From positions 248,001 through 312,000 of the forward strand of contig JAGSNX010000005.1 in assembly GCA_018139225.1 (NCBI GenBank): 64,000 bases of DNA. Direction: 5' to 3'. How positions within the stretch are numbered: position 1 is the first letter of the stretch; the number at the start of each line of letters is the position of its first letter. This document shows positions 1 to 7,816 of the stretch, piece by piece. This DNA is from Microvirga sp. SRT01 (GTDB lineage: Bacteria > Pseudomonadota > Alphaproteobacteria > Sphingomonadales > Sphingomonadaceae). Made by a program: the position numbers and the translations under genes. The notes beneath the pieces are model-generated. The model did no database searches and was not told the origin of the DNA. It saw nothing but the letters and a program-made list of their open reading frames with translations.

Positions 1-2
1 GC

Positions 3-755
3 GTGAGTTCGCCCAGCCCCAGCGCGATCGTCAATTCGGCGGGGCTACGGCCGCTGCTGACGATCTGCCCCACCACCTGCACCGCGGACCAGATCAATAG
101 CTTCGCCAACATCGCGAACGGCGCGTCGATCTCCGGCGCGGTTCCGCCGCAGGTGTATTTCCTGATCGACCAGAGCTCGCGCAATGCCCTGAACCTCGTC
201 GTGGAGGGGATCGACGGCCAGTTCAGCTATCGCACCCCGGCCACCGACATGGGCCGCTTCACGATCGGCAGCGCCTTCACCTACTTCACGAAGTTCAAGC
301 AGAATTTCGGTGGCGGCACGACGTTCAGCATCCTCAACACGTCGGGCTACAACACCACCTTCCCCTCGGTGCAGTTCAAGAACCGTGCGCAACTGGGGTG
401 GGAGTGGAGCGGCTTCTCCGCCGACCTGTTCTGGAACCACACCGGCGGTTATCGCAACTGGATCAGCACCTCGGTCGCGCCGATCACCGTCGATGCGGTG
501 GGCAATCCCACCGGTGGCGGCGACAAGGTCAAGAACAACGACATCTTCGACATCCACCTGCAATATACGTTCGGTGGGGAGAACATGCTGCGCGGCTGGC
601 AGCTGTTCGTCGACATGCAGAACATGTTCGACAAGGACCCGCCCTTCTACAACGGCAACACCAACGGCATTCTGGGCGGGGCATGGGGCTATAACGGCTT
701 CGTGTCGAACCCGATCGGCCGGCTCACGACGCTGGGCCTGCGCATGAAGTTCTGA
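3..755 (+). CDS. TonB-dependent receptor, C-terminal part (5' truncated by window)
   Basis: The frame is open to the window edge, so the true start lies upstream and only about 250 C-terminal residues are visible. The sequence alternates aromatic and polar residues like transmembrane beta strands of an outer-membrane barrel. It ends in LGLRMKF, with the terminal phenylalanine that the BAM machinery recognises. Repeated barrel-strand patterns such as the stretch ending QLFVDMQNMFDKDPPFYN are typical of the last strands of sphingomonad TonB-dependent receptors. It probably imports the substrate handled by the catabolic genes that follow. The assignment rests on the C-terminal barrel only, because plug and TonB box are outside the window. 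Confidence 0.85.
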   Translation: MSSPSPSAIVNSAGLRPLLTICPTTCTADQINSFANIANGASISGAVPPQVYFLIDQSSRNALNLVVEGIDGQFSYRTPATDMGRFTIGSAFTYFTKFKQNFGGGTTFSILNTSGYNTTFPSVQFKNRAQLGWEWSGFSADLFWNHTGGYRNWISTSVAPITVDAVGNPTGGGDKVKNNDIFDIHLQYTFGGENMLRGWQLFVDMQNMFDKDPPFYNGNTNGILGGAWGYNGFVSNPIGRLTTLGLRMKF

Positions 756-770
756 AGAGCCCCCTCTGCC

Positions 771-807
771 GCCCCCGCGACCATCCGGTCGCGGGGGCGG
801 TCTTTTT
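771..807 (+). terminator. Rho-independent terminator after the TonB receptor gene
   Basis: There is a perfect 12-bp stem (GCCCCCGCGACC at 771-782 pairing with 787-798) with a 4-nt loop, followed by GGTCTTTTT. It lies 15 bp after the receptor stop codon and just before the end of the convergent cupin gene. Confidence 0.9.
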
Positions 808-818
808 GTATCCGGCTG

Positions 819-1841
819 CTACTGACGTCCGCGCGATTCCAGGCTGTAGCCGTGGAGGCCCGACGGATAGGGATTCACCGCCACGCGCGTGCCCATCTGC
901 CCCTCCGGCCCGCCGAAGCTGGCGCGGTGCCAGCGGCCCTGCTTCGCCGTCAGCACGTCGCCCGGCGACGCCGCCTTGATCAGCGGCTCGCCCTCGATCT
1001 GAAGATCGATATTGCCCTCCATCACGAACCAGAACTCGTCATAGCCGACGTGGAAATGGCCGAGGTTGCTGGGCGGTGGCGTCGGTGTCGCCTTGCCGCG
1101 GATGTTGTTCACGAACAGGTGCTGTGCCGCGACGAACGCCCCCGCCCGCGCGCCGCCGCCGACCACATCCTTGTAATAGTCGAGGAACGGGCGGTTCTGC
1201 GCGTCGTGCGTGCCCGGCCCGCCGGAGATCAGGCGACGCTCGTACTGGAACCCGGCGACGTCCTTCGGCCGGTTCGGCGTGGTGGCAACCGGATGGAGCG
1301 GCACGTCGCTGGCGGCATGCACCTCGAACCACAAAGCGGGTTCGTTACCCACCGTCTCCAGCGTGAACGGCACGCGCAGCGGCACGTCGATCTCGAAACC
1401 CTTGGTGGCGACGAACGGCTCGACGCCGGCCATATTGACGCGCAACTGCCCGCTCCAGACGATGATCGCAGTGCGGTTGTCGGGATAGGCGAGCTCCGGC
1501 GTCCTGCCGCCCGCCGCCTGCTGGTGCCAGTCGGCGACGATATCCTTGTTGCGGATGATCGGCTGCGACCAGTTCGCCTTGCCCTTGTGCATCGCCACCA
1601 CGTCCGCGAGCTTCCACCACGGCCGGTTCGGCGCGTCATAAGCGGCATAGGGCGTCTTCTTCGGCGTCCACATCTCCACCGGCGGCGGCGGCACGAAGCG
1701 GCCGGCCGGCGGCGGTCCAGACGATGCGCCGGGGCCGGGGGCACCGGGGGCTCCCGCCTGCGCCAGCAACGGTGCGGCACAGGCCATGCCCATCGCGAGC
1801 GCCGTCGCGCCCGCCAGCAGATAGGTTCGGTCGATCATCAT
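819..1841 (-). CDS. Exported bicupin-like protein
   Basis: This 340-residue protein has an N-terminal signal peptide (about residues 1-29, ending LLAQA), so it should be periplasmic. The second cupin domain is well preserved, with metal-ligand-type residues His262, His264 and Glu269 and a distal His305 in GRWHRA. An N-terminal cupin-like half lacks a clear histidine set. The ATG at 1841 was chosen because a GGAGG sits 8 bp upstream; the longer open frame to 2036 reads through the promoter and operator region. The reaction is unknown. Its divergent promoter carries a 17-bp palindrome that recurs in front of the next cupin gene and the CoA-transferase gene, so it is probably co-regulated with them. 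Confidence 0.8.
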   Translation of the reverse strand: MMIDRTYLLAGATALAMGMACAAPLLAQAGAPGAPGPGASSGPPPAGRFVPPPPVEMWTPKKTPYAAYDAPNRPWWKLADVVAMHKGKANWSQPIIRNKDIVADWHQQAAGGRTPELAYPDNRTAIIVWSGQLRVNMAGVEPFVATKGFEIDVPLRVPFTLETVGNEPALWFEVHAASDVPLHPVATTPNRPKDVAGFQYERRLISGGPGTHDAQNRPFLDYYKDVVGGGARAGAFVAAQHLFVNNIRGKATPTPPPSNLGHFHVGYDEFWFVMEGNIDLQIEGEPLIKAASPGDVLTAKQGRWHRASFGGPEGQMGTRVAVNPYPSGLHGYSLESRGRQ

Positions 1842-1884
1842 ATCCTCATCCTCCACGACGCTCGGACGGCGCCTATCGTTTCCG

Positions 1885-1901
1885 ATAATATAGGATATGA
1901 T
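1885..1901. promoter_or_regulatory. Operator-like 17-bp palindrome, copy 1
   Basis: ATAATAT-AGG-ATATGAT lies in the 137-bp divergent region between the bicupin gene (minus) and the small secreted protein (plus). Its two half sites are identical to those of the copy at 2440-2456, and a third copy lies at 7750-7766. The length and symmetry fit a dimeric repressor such as a GntR/FadR-family protein (inference). Confidence 0.6.
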
Positions 1902-1978
1902 GCAGGCTTGCCGGTCAACCGGATTTGCAACAGACTGGCATCGGTGAGCCGCAACGTCGGCAGGAGAGGATCGCGTAT

Positions 1979-2443
1979 ATGATTGTAACTGCCGCTTTCG
2001 AAACGGTATCCGCACTTCTCGCCGTGATGTCACCAATAGCCTTGCCAGAACCGCAGGACTGTCGCGCGATCACCGAGCCCTCGAAGCGTCTCGCCTGCTA
2101 CGACGCACGGAACACGCCGACGGAGCCGGCCGTAGCCCGCCCCCCGGCGGCGGCACAGCGCCGTCCGTCCAGCCCACCCGTCTCCAGCTACGTCCCGCCT
2201 GCCGCCAGCATCGTGGCGGATCGCACAGGCCGAATCGTTACCGTCGAGCGTCTGCGCTACGGGCGCTACCGGGTCGCGCTGGACGATGGTCGCGCGTTCC
2301 TCACGTCCACCAACACCGCCGCCCCTCCACGCGTCGGCGAAAGCGTCTCGCTGCGCCGTAGTGCGATCGGGACGACCTTTCTGGACATCCGCGGGCGTCA
2401 GCCGATCACGGTCCGCCCGACCAAGGCGCGCCAGATGCCATAA
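1979..2443 (+). CDS. Small exported protein of unknown function
   Basis: This 154-residue protein starts with a hydrophobic segment that looks like a signal peptide (MIVTAAFETVSALLAVM onwards). After it comes a cysteine pair in CRAITEPSKRLACYDA, a pattern common near the N-terminus of small alphaproteobacterial periplasmic proteins. The middle is rich in proline and alanine. The C-terminal half (about residues 85-140) looks like a small beta domain. The ATG at 1979 has AGGAGAGG about 8 bp upstream and was preferred to the longer frame from 1925. No function can be assigned. Its stop codon lies inside the second operator copy. Confidence 0.6.
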   Translation: MIVTAAFETVSALLAVMSPIALPEPQDCRAITEPSKRLACYDARNTPTEPAVARPPAAAQRRPSSPPVSSYVPPAASIVADRTGRIVTVERLRYGRYRVALDDGRAFLTSTNTAAPPRVGESVSLRRSAIGTTFLDIRGRQPITVRPTKARQMP

Positions 2444-2456
2444 TATCCTATATGAT
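2440..2456. promoter_or_regulatory. Operator-like 17-bp palindrome, copy 2
   Basis: ATAATAT-CCT-ATATGAT overlaps the stop codon of the small secreted protein and lies 68 bp before the GTG start of the second bicupin gene. Half sites match copy 1 exactly; only the central triplet differs, and CCT is the complement of AGG. Confidence 0.6.
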
Positions 2457-2523
2457 TCTTGCAAAGGCTTGATATAGTCCCTGCACACGCCGGCACATAC
2501 CGGCGGCAGACGGGGAGAGTTAC

Positions 2524-3438
2524 GTGGCGCATGCTCGCACAGTCGCGCGATGGCTGGCACTGGTCGGCACCATCGTCGCCGCCGCTCCGGCTGCCGCCCA
2601 AGGTTCCCGCACGCTGGCGGAACGTATCGGTCACACCGATCCGGGCAAGTACCGCGAAGCCAGCGGCGTGCATGCCGGCGCGGGATCGATGGCCTTCGCG
2701 CCCCTGCTCGGCCCCGACGCACTCAGCACCAATCTCATCTTCGTCCACCGCGGCGTGATCGCCCCGCACAGCGGCATCGGCCAGCATTTCCATAACCAGT
2801 GCGAGGAGATGTTCGTCATCCTCGACGGCGATGCCCAGTTCACGATCGACGGGCGCACCGCGACGCTTCCCGGACCCGCCGCGGTACCCGACCGGATGGG
2901 TCACGCACACGGCGTCTATAACCCTACCGACCGGCCGATGCAGTGGCTGAACATCAATGTCGGCATGACGAAGCGCTACGATAATTTCGATCTCGGCGAT
3001 CCGCGTGACACCGCCGCGCTGGATCCCGTGCCGCAGTTCATCAGCCTTCGTCTGGACCGCAGCAAGCTGAAGCCGGTGGAGAGGATGGATGGCGGCACCG
3101 GCACGGTCCGGTATCGCCGCACGCTGGAGCCTGCCGTCTTCGCGACGCCGTGGACCTTCGTCGATCACCTGCTGATCCCGCCGGGTGCCTCGGTCGGCAC
3201 CGCGACCAAGCCCGGCATCAGCGAAGTCTATTATGTCGTGGGCGGCGCCGGCGAGGCGACCGTTGCCGGTCAGACGGCGCCGCTGCGCACCGGCGACGCG
3301 CTGCCCGTCGACATCGACCAGCCGCGCGCGATCCGCGCCACCGGCACCGCGCCGCTCGAACTGATGGTCGTGGGTGTCGCGAAAGATCTCGCGGCCAAGG
3401 CAGCCTACGCCGCCGCCACCGCTCCACGGCCGCGCTGA
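2524..3438 (+). CDS. Exported bicupin-domain protein
   Basis: This 304-residue protein begins at GTG with GGGGAGAG upstream and has a signal peptide of about 26 residues (cleavage after AAAQ). The first cupin holds His88, His90, Glu94/95 and distal His127/His129, a full metal site. The second cupin (about 205-290) has the fold signature GVSEVYYVVGGAGEATV-like but no histidine pair, so it is probably structural. Genes for an ABM-fold protein and an SMP-30-like protein follow closely in the same direction, so this is likely the first gene of a three-gene operon. Substrate and reaction are unknown. Confidence 0.75.
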   Translation: MAHARTVARWLALVGTIVAAAPAAAQGSRTLAERIGHTDPGKYREASGVHAGAGSMAFAPLLGPDALSTNLIFVHRGVIAPHSGIGQHFHNQCEEMFVILDGDAQFTIDGRTATLPGPAAVPDRMGHAHGVYNPTDRPMQWLNINVGMTKRYDNFDLGDPRDTAALDPVPQFISLRLDRSKLKPVERMDGGTGTVRYRRTLEPAVFATPWTFVDHLLIPPGASVGTATKPGISEVYYVVGGAGEATVAGQTAPLRTGDALPVDIDQPRAIRATGTAPLELMVVGVAKDLAAKAAYAAATAPRPR

Positions 3439-3458
3439 CACTCGAAGGGGAGAATGCC

Positions 3459-3875
3459 ATGCATCGTCGCAACCTGTTGAAACTCATCGCCGCGGCCGGC
3501 TCCGGGCTGGCCATGCCGGCCGTCGTTCGCGCCCAGCGCAGCCGTCGCAAGCCGATCGTCCTCTATTGCGACCTCGCCGTCGATCCGGCGCGCGAGCAGG
3601 AGATGCTGGACGCCTTCCACACCCACTTCCTCCCGGCCGCACAGAGTTTCCGCGGGCGTGGGTTCGTCGACCTGAAGATGCTGAAGCTGCGCTCCGTGAT
3701 CCAGGGCGGCCCCGCGCCGGCGACCGGCATCAACTACCGTTTCCAATTGACCTATGAGAGCGAGGAGCAGCGGCAGGTGTGGATCAAGTCCGACATCCAT
3801 CAACGCAACTGGCCGCTGATCGAGAACACCGTCCTGAACAAGGATTATCTCGTCCTGCTCACCGACGCCGTCTGA
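3459..3875 (+). CDS. Tat-exported ABM-superfamily (dimeric alpha/beta barrel) protein
   Basis: This 138-residue protein has a twin-arginine leader (HRRNLLKLIAAAGSGLAMP) ending near VVRAQ. The remaining ~110 residues resemble antibiotic-biosynthesis-monooxygenase-like barrels: an IVLYCDLAVDPAREQEML strand-helix start, a RGFVDLKMLK strand and a late segment containing RFQLTYESEEQRQVW and NWPLIENTVL. GAAGGGGAG precedes the ATG. Export through Tat suggests it folds or binds a cofactor before secretion. It sits 20 bp after the bicupin gene and 16 bp before the SMP-30-like gene. The function is not known beyond the fold. Confidence 0.65.
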   Translation: MHRRNLLKLIAAAGSGLAMPAVVRAQRSRRKPIVLYCDLAVDPAREQEMLDAFHTHFLPAAQSFRGRGFVDLKMLKLRSVIQGGPAPATGINYRFQLTYESEEQRQVWIKSDIHQRNWPLIENTVLNKDYLVLLTDAV

Positions 3876-3891
3876 CGGGGAGACAAGGATC

Positions 3892-4872
3892 ATGCGCAAC
3901 ACGATCATCGCAGCCCTGCTGGTGGCCGTGGCCGCCCCGGCCGCGGCGCAGGACCTGCGCGTCGAGCGGCTCGACCCGAAGCTCGACGCGCTGATCGCGC
4001 CGGGCACCGCGATCGAGCGGGTGGCGACCGGCTTCACCTTCACCGAGGGGCCGATGTGGCACGACGGCCGCCTCTGGTTCTCCGACGTCAACGGCGACAA
4101 GATGCGCGCCGTCGACCCGACCGGTAAGGTCGAGGAGCTGATCGCCAATTCGGGCGGCCTGCCCAACCCGCCGGCCGGCAAGAGCATCGGGTCCAACGGC
4201 ATGGTCACCGACCGTGACGGCACCGTGCTGATGGCGCAGATGGGCGCCCGCCAGATCGCCCGCGTCGGCAGCGACCACCGGCCGGTGGCGTTCCTGACCG
4301 ATTATCAGGGCAAGCGGCTGAACAGCCCCAACGACCTGGTCTTCGCGCGCGACGGGTCGCTGTGGTTCACCGACCCCCCATTCGGCCTGTTCAACGGCAT
4401 GGACCGCGATCCCGCCAAACAACTGCCGTACAACGCGGTATTCCGGTACGCGAAGGGCGCGCTGACGCCGGTCATCACCGACCTGAAGCTGCCCAACGGC
4501 ATCGGCTTCTCGCCGGACGGCAAGACGCTGTACGTCACCGACTATGGCCCTCCCGGCACCATCTATGCGTACAAGGTCGGCGCGAACGGGGCGGTGTCCG
4601 ATCGCCGCGTGCTGATCGCCTTTCCGGCGAGTGGTGGCGGCGGTGCGGACGGGCTGAAGGTCGATACGCGCGGCAACATCTGGGCGACCGGGCCCGGCGG
4701 AATCCGGGTGATCTCGCCGCAGGGCAAGGTGCTGGGGCAGTTGAAGCTGCCGGAGGTCGCCGCCAACCTGGCGTTCGCCGGCGACGGTCGCACGCTCTAC
4801 ATCACCGCGTCGACCAGCGTGTACCGCCTGCGCACCAAGGTTGCCGGGGTGCTGCCGCGATACACGCGGTAG
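3892..4872 (+). CDS. SMP-30/gluconolactonase-family periplasmic lactonase-like protein
   Basis: This 326-residue protein has a signal peptide (residues 1-20, ending PAAAQ) and a six-bladed propeller pattern typical of SMP-30/gluconolactonase/LRE proteins. Family metal-site motifs are present: Glu52 in FTEGPMW, the NSPNDLVF segment with its Asn, LPNGIGFSPDG, and GGADGLKVD with its Asp. Members hydrolyse lactones made by sugar or polyol oxidation, which would fit a cluster containing a PQQ dehydrogenase that makes lactones. It is the last gene of the plus-strand operon and converges on the gamma-carbonic-anhydrase-like gene. Confidence 0.85.
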   Translation: MRNTIIAALLVAVAAPAAAQDLRVERLDPKLDALIAPGTAIERVATGFTFTEGPMWHDGRLWFSDVNGDKMRAVDPTGKVEELIANSGGLPNPPAGKSIGSNGMVTDRDGTVLMAQMGARQIARVGSDHRPVAFLTDYQGKRLNSPNDLVFARDGSLWFTDPPFGLFNGMDRDPAKQLPYNAVFRYAKGALTPVITDLKLPNGIGFSPDGKTLYVTDYGPPGTIYAYKVGANGAVSDRRVLIAFPASGGGGADGLKVDTRGNIWATGPGGIRVISPQGKVLGQLKLPEVAANLAFAGDGRTLYITASTSVYRLRTKVAGVLPRYTR

Positions 4873-4873
4873 A

Positions 4874-5401
4874 TCAGTCGGGCAGGCGCTCCAGCGCCGT
4901 CGCGAAGTGCGCCTGCCGCGTGGCATAGCCCGCGGCGGACGCCTTCAGCCCGGCGATCACCTCCGGCGACAATTCCTTCACCGCGCGCGCGGGCGAGCCG
5001 ATGATCAGGCTGCCGGCGGGAAAGCTCTTGCCCTCGGTCACCAGTGCGCCCGCGCCGATCAGACAGTCGTCGGCGATCACGGCGTTGTTCAGCACGGTCG
5101 CGCCCATCCCCACCAGCACCCGGTCGCCGAGCGTGCAGCCATGCAGGATCGCGTGGTGCCCGACCGTGCAGTCCGCCCCGATCGTCAGCGGCGTGCCGGG
5201 ATCGGAGTGGAGCATCGCGCCTTCCTGAATATTGGTGCGATCGCCCAGCACGATCGGCGTATTGTCCGCGCGGATCACCGCGCCGAACCAGACGCCCACC
5301 TCGTCGCCCAATTGCACATCGCCGATCAGGTCGGCGGACGGCGCGATCCAGCTCGACGCCGGGACCTGCGGTTCCTGCCCGTCGATGCGATAGCGCGGCA
5401 T
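4874..5401 (-). CDS. Gamma-carbonic-anhydrase-like hexapeptide-repeat protein
   Basis: This 175-residue protein is built of left-handed beta-helix hexapeptide repeats, with motifs such as IGDVQLGDEVGVWFGAVIRAD, IQEGAMLHSDPG and TVGHHAILHGC. The three histidines expected for a metal site are visible (one in MLHSD, two in GHHAILH). It belongs to the YrdA/PaaY/CaiE group. PaaY-like members act as CoA-thioester hydrolases beside CoA-dependent degradation pathways, which would fit the CaiB and enoyl-CoA hydratase genes nearby (inference). The ATG shares one base with the cytochrome c stop codon (TGATG), so translation is probably coupled. Confidence 0.85.
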   Translation of the reverse strand: MPRYRIDGQEPQVPASSWIAPSADLIGDVQLGDEVGVWFGAVIRADNTPIVLGDRTNIQEGAMLHSDPGTPLTIGADCTVGHHAILHGCTLGDRVLVGMGATVLNNAVIADDCLIGAGALVTEGKSFPAGSLIIGSPARAVKELSPEVIAGLKASAAGYATRQAHFATALERLPD

Positions 5402-5745
5402 CAGTGCGCCGCCGCGCCCGATGCGGCAGGCCCGGCGGCGGCTTTGTCGGTGGCGTAATGCGCGACGAGATAGTCGTTCACGGTCTTCTGCTCCTCCGGC
5501 GACAGCTCGGCGCCACGATCGATCATCGACTGGACGATCGCCGGCCATTCTGCCGAAGTCTTGCGCGCCGCAAAGACCTGATTCGTGGTGTGGCAGAATC
5601 CGCACCGCTCGTTGACCAGGTCCAGCCCCGGTCCGGCCGGCGGCGGCGCGGCCTGTTGCGGCATCCCCGCCGCCAGCGAGGCGGCCCCGATCATCGCCGC
5701 GGCGGCGGTGGTCAGGACCAGGCGATAGGGGCGGGTACGCGACAT
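5401..5745 (-). CDS. Exported c-type cytochrome, partner of the PQQ dehydrogenase
   Basis: This 114-residue protein has a signal peptide (about residues 1-27) and one haem-binding motif CGFCH (Cys48, Cys51, His52). After it comes a helix with SAEWPAIVQSMIDRGAEL, which may supply the methionine ligand. It starts 10 bp after the stop of the PQQ dehydrogenase gene with a GAGGAG ribosome site. It is probably the periplasmic electron acceptor of that enzyme. It is shorter than stand-alone cytochrome c-550 types but typical of dehydrogenase-linked mono-haem cytochromes. Confidence 0.85.
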   Translation of the reverse strand: MSRTRPYRLVLTTAAAAMIGAASLAAGMPQQAAPPPAGPGLDLVNERCGFCHTTNQVFAARKTSAEWPAIVQSMIDRGAELSPEEQKTVNDYLVAHYATDKAAAGPAASGAAAH

Positions 5746-5755
5746 ACGGAACTCC

Positions 5756-7660
5756 TCAGCGAACGGCATAGGCGACCACCTGATCGCTGGTGGCGGGCTG
5801 GAACGCGAAGCCGCCGGTCGCCACGGTCGCCAGCATCTGGCGGCCATCGGCGGCACGGTAGGTCATTGGCGTGCCGTAGTTCGACGCGGGCAGGGTCGCA
5901 CTCCACAGCAGTGCGCCTGTCCGCGTCTCGAACGCGCGGATCATCGAATCGCGGGTCGCGCCGATGAAGGTCAGGCCGCTGGCGGTGGTGATCGGGCCGC
6001 CCGCGCTGATGACGCCGGCGTCCGCGAACAGCGGGTCGTCGTTCTTGCCCAGCACCTTGCGCCACGCGATGTCGCCGGTGTTGACGTTCACCGCGACCAG
6101 CTCGCCCCAGGGTGGCTTCTGGCAGGGGTTGCCCGTCTCCGGATCGAGGAAATACGCGTAACCGGCCTTCATTCCCCAGCTTCCGTCCGGCTGCTGCGCC
6201 AGTTGCTGCGGGCTGGCGAGGTTGTTGACGTTGATGACGTACAGGCCCTGCTTCGGATCGAAGGCGCCCCCGCCCCAGTCGACTCCGCCCAGGCTGCCGG
6301 GGAAGAAGTTGACCGAAGAGTCGGCGCGCAGCGGCTGGAACAACTTGCTGGGCGCGATCTTGAGGTCCGTGACCATCTTCTCGCACGCCGCGCGCAGGGC
6401 CGGTGGCCCGGCGACGAGGTCCGCGGCGTCATAGGTCAGGCGGCCGAGCGGCGCCGGCTTCACCGGCATCGGCTGCGTCGGCCAGGGCTGCTCGCCCGCG
6501 ACATCGGTGTCGGTCGGCACCGGCACCTCGCGCACGTCGTACAGCGGCTTGCCGGTGACGCGGTCGAGGATGAACATCATCGCCGTCTTGTTCATCACCG
6601 CAATCGCCGGGATCGTCCTGCCGCCGCGACGCACGTCGATCAGCGTCGCGGTCGGCAGGTCGACGTCCCAGATGTCGTGATGCACCGTCTGGAAATGCCA
6701 GAGATACTTGCCCGTCGCCGCCTCCACCGCGACGATCGAGTTGCCGTACAGGTTCGCGCCCTTGCGGTCCCCGCCCCAGCGGTCGAAGGTCGGTGCGCCC
6801 ACCGGCAGATAGGCGATGCCGCGCTTGTCGTCGACGACGACGAACGTCCAGACGTTGACGCCCGACCGGTTCTTCCAGCTTTCGCCTTCCCACGTCCCGA
6901 AATTCGCTTCGCCCGGCTGCGGAATCGTGTGGAACGTCCAGACCAGCTTGCCCGTGCGCGCATCCCAGGCGCGCACGTCGCCCGCCGCGCCCTTGGTGGG
7001 CATTTCCTGCACGCGGGATCCGGTGATGATCAGGTCGCGGTAGACGGCGGGCGGACTGCTCAGCCCCAGCGGCGCGCGAGTCCCGTTCATCACCTCCGGC
7101 GTCTTCATGTCCACCGCACCGGCCGTACCGAACCCGTCGACCGGCTTGCCCGTCGCGGCATCGAGCGCGAACAGCTTGCCGGTGCGCGATCCGAACACGA
7201 TCCGCGGACCGACGCCCTTGCCGCCCGGCCAGTAGGCGACACCGCGCGTCGACGGCTGGTCGTTGCCCGGCAACGCGAACACCCACAATTCGCGCCCGGT
7301 CGCGGCGTCCAGCGCAACGACCCGGCGATAGGGCGTCGCCAGGTACATCGTCCCCTTCACCACCACCGGCGTGGCTTCGGACGCGGAGAAACCGGTGCGG
7401 AACTTGGCCGGCACGCTGTCGGGCATCGGGATGCTCTCGCCCGCGGTGCCGGCGGGGCGCATGTGATAGCTCCACACCTGTCGCAGCTTGCCGACATTGG
7501 CGGGCGTGATCTCCGTCAAAGGCGAAAAACGCGCATGACTTTCGTCGCGGCCATAGCTCGACCAATCACCACCGGCCTGCGCCAGCAGCGGCGCGACCGG
7601 CAGTGCAGCGATCACGATCGCCGCGACACGCCTGAACCGGCGCGCATCCATCCTCGACAA
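5756..7660 (-). CDS. PQQ-dependent (quinoprotein) dehydrogenase
   Basis: This protein of about 634 residues has a signal peptide and an eight-bladed quinoprotein propeller. Features include GDWSSYGRDESHARFSPL, repeated ATGRELW/ATGKYLWHF-like tryptophan docking motifs, and a C-terminal TRTGALLWSATLPASNYGTP block. These fit the soluble glucose/quinate/alcohol dehydrogenase group. It would oxidise an alcohol, polyol or sugar in the periplasm and pass electrons to the adjacent cytochrome c. The start is probably TTG at 7660, with GGGAGAG 5 bp upstream; the ATG at 7651 lacks a well-placed ribosome site. The true substrate cannot be read from the sequence. Confidence 0.85.
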   Translation of the reverse strand: MSRMDARRFRRVAAIVIAALPVAPLLAQAGGDWSSYGRDESHARFSPLTEITPANVGKLRQVWSYHMRPAGTAGESIPMPDSVPAKFRTGFSASEATPVVVKGTMYLATPYRRVVALDAATGRELWVFALPGNDQPSTRGVAYWPGGKGVGPRIVFGSRTGKLFALDAATGKPVDGFGTAGAVDMKTPEVMNGTRAPLGLSSPPAVYRDLIITGSRVQEMPTKGAAGDVRAWDARTGKLVWTFHTIPQPGEANFGTWEGESWKNRSGVNVWTFVVVDDKRGIAYLPVGAPTFDRWGGDRKGANLYGNSIVAVEAATGKYLWHFQTVHHDIWDVDLPTATLIDVRRGGRTIPAIAVMNKTAMMFILDRVTGKPLYDVREVPVPTDTDVAGEQPWPTQPMPVKPAPLGRLTYDAADLVAGPPALRAACEKMVTDLKIAPSKLFQPLRADSSVNFFPGSLGGVDWGGGAFDPKQGLYVINVNNLASPQQLAQQPDGSWGMKAGYAYFLDPETGNPCQKPPWGELVAVNVNTGDIAWRKVLGKNDDPLFADAGVISAGGPITTASGLTFIGATRDSMIRAFETRTGALLWSATLPASNYGTPMTYRAADGRQMLATVATGGFAFQPATSDQVVAYAVR

Positions 7661-7749
7661 GCCTACTCTCCCACATCGCTTGGCCGGGCGCGCCTGTTGA
7701 CGGTCCGCGGCGTTGTCGCCTTACCGGAATGATGCTAGCAAGCTGATCG

Positions 7750-7766
7750 ATCATATACAATATGAT
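7750..7766. promoter_or_regulatory. Operator-like 17-bp palindrome, copy 3
   Basis: ATCATAT-ACA-ATATGAT is a perfect 7+7 inverted repeat with a 3-nt spacer, in the 156-bp divergent region between the PQQ dehydrogenase and CoA-transferase genes. The half sites match copies 1 and 2 apart from one base. Confidence 0.65.
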
Positions 7767-7816
7767 CCGTCAGCGGCGGGGATGTCGAACGACGGATCAC
7801 GTGAGAGGAGTTGACG

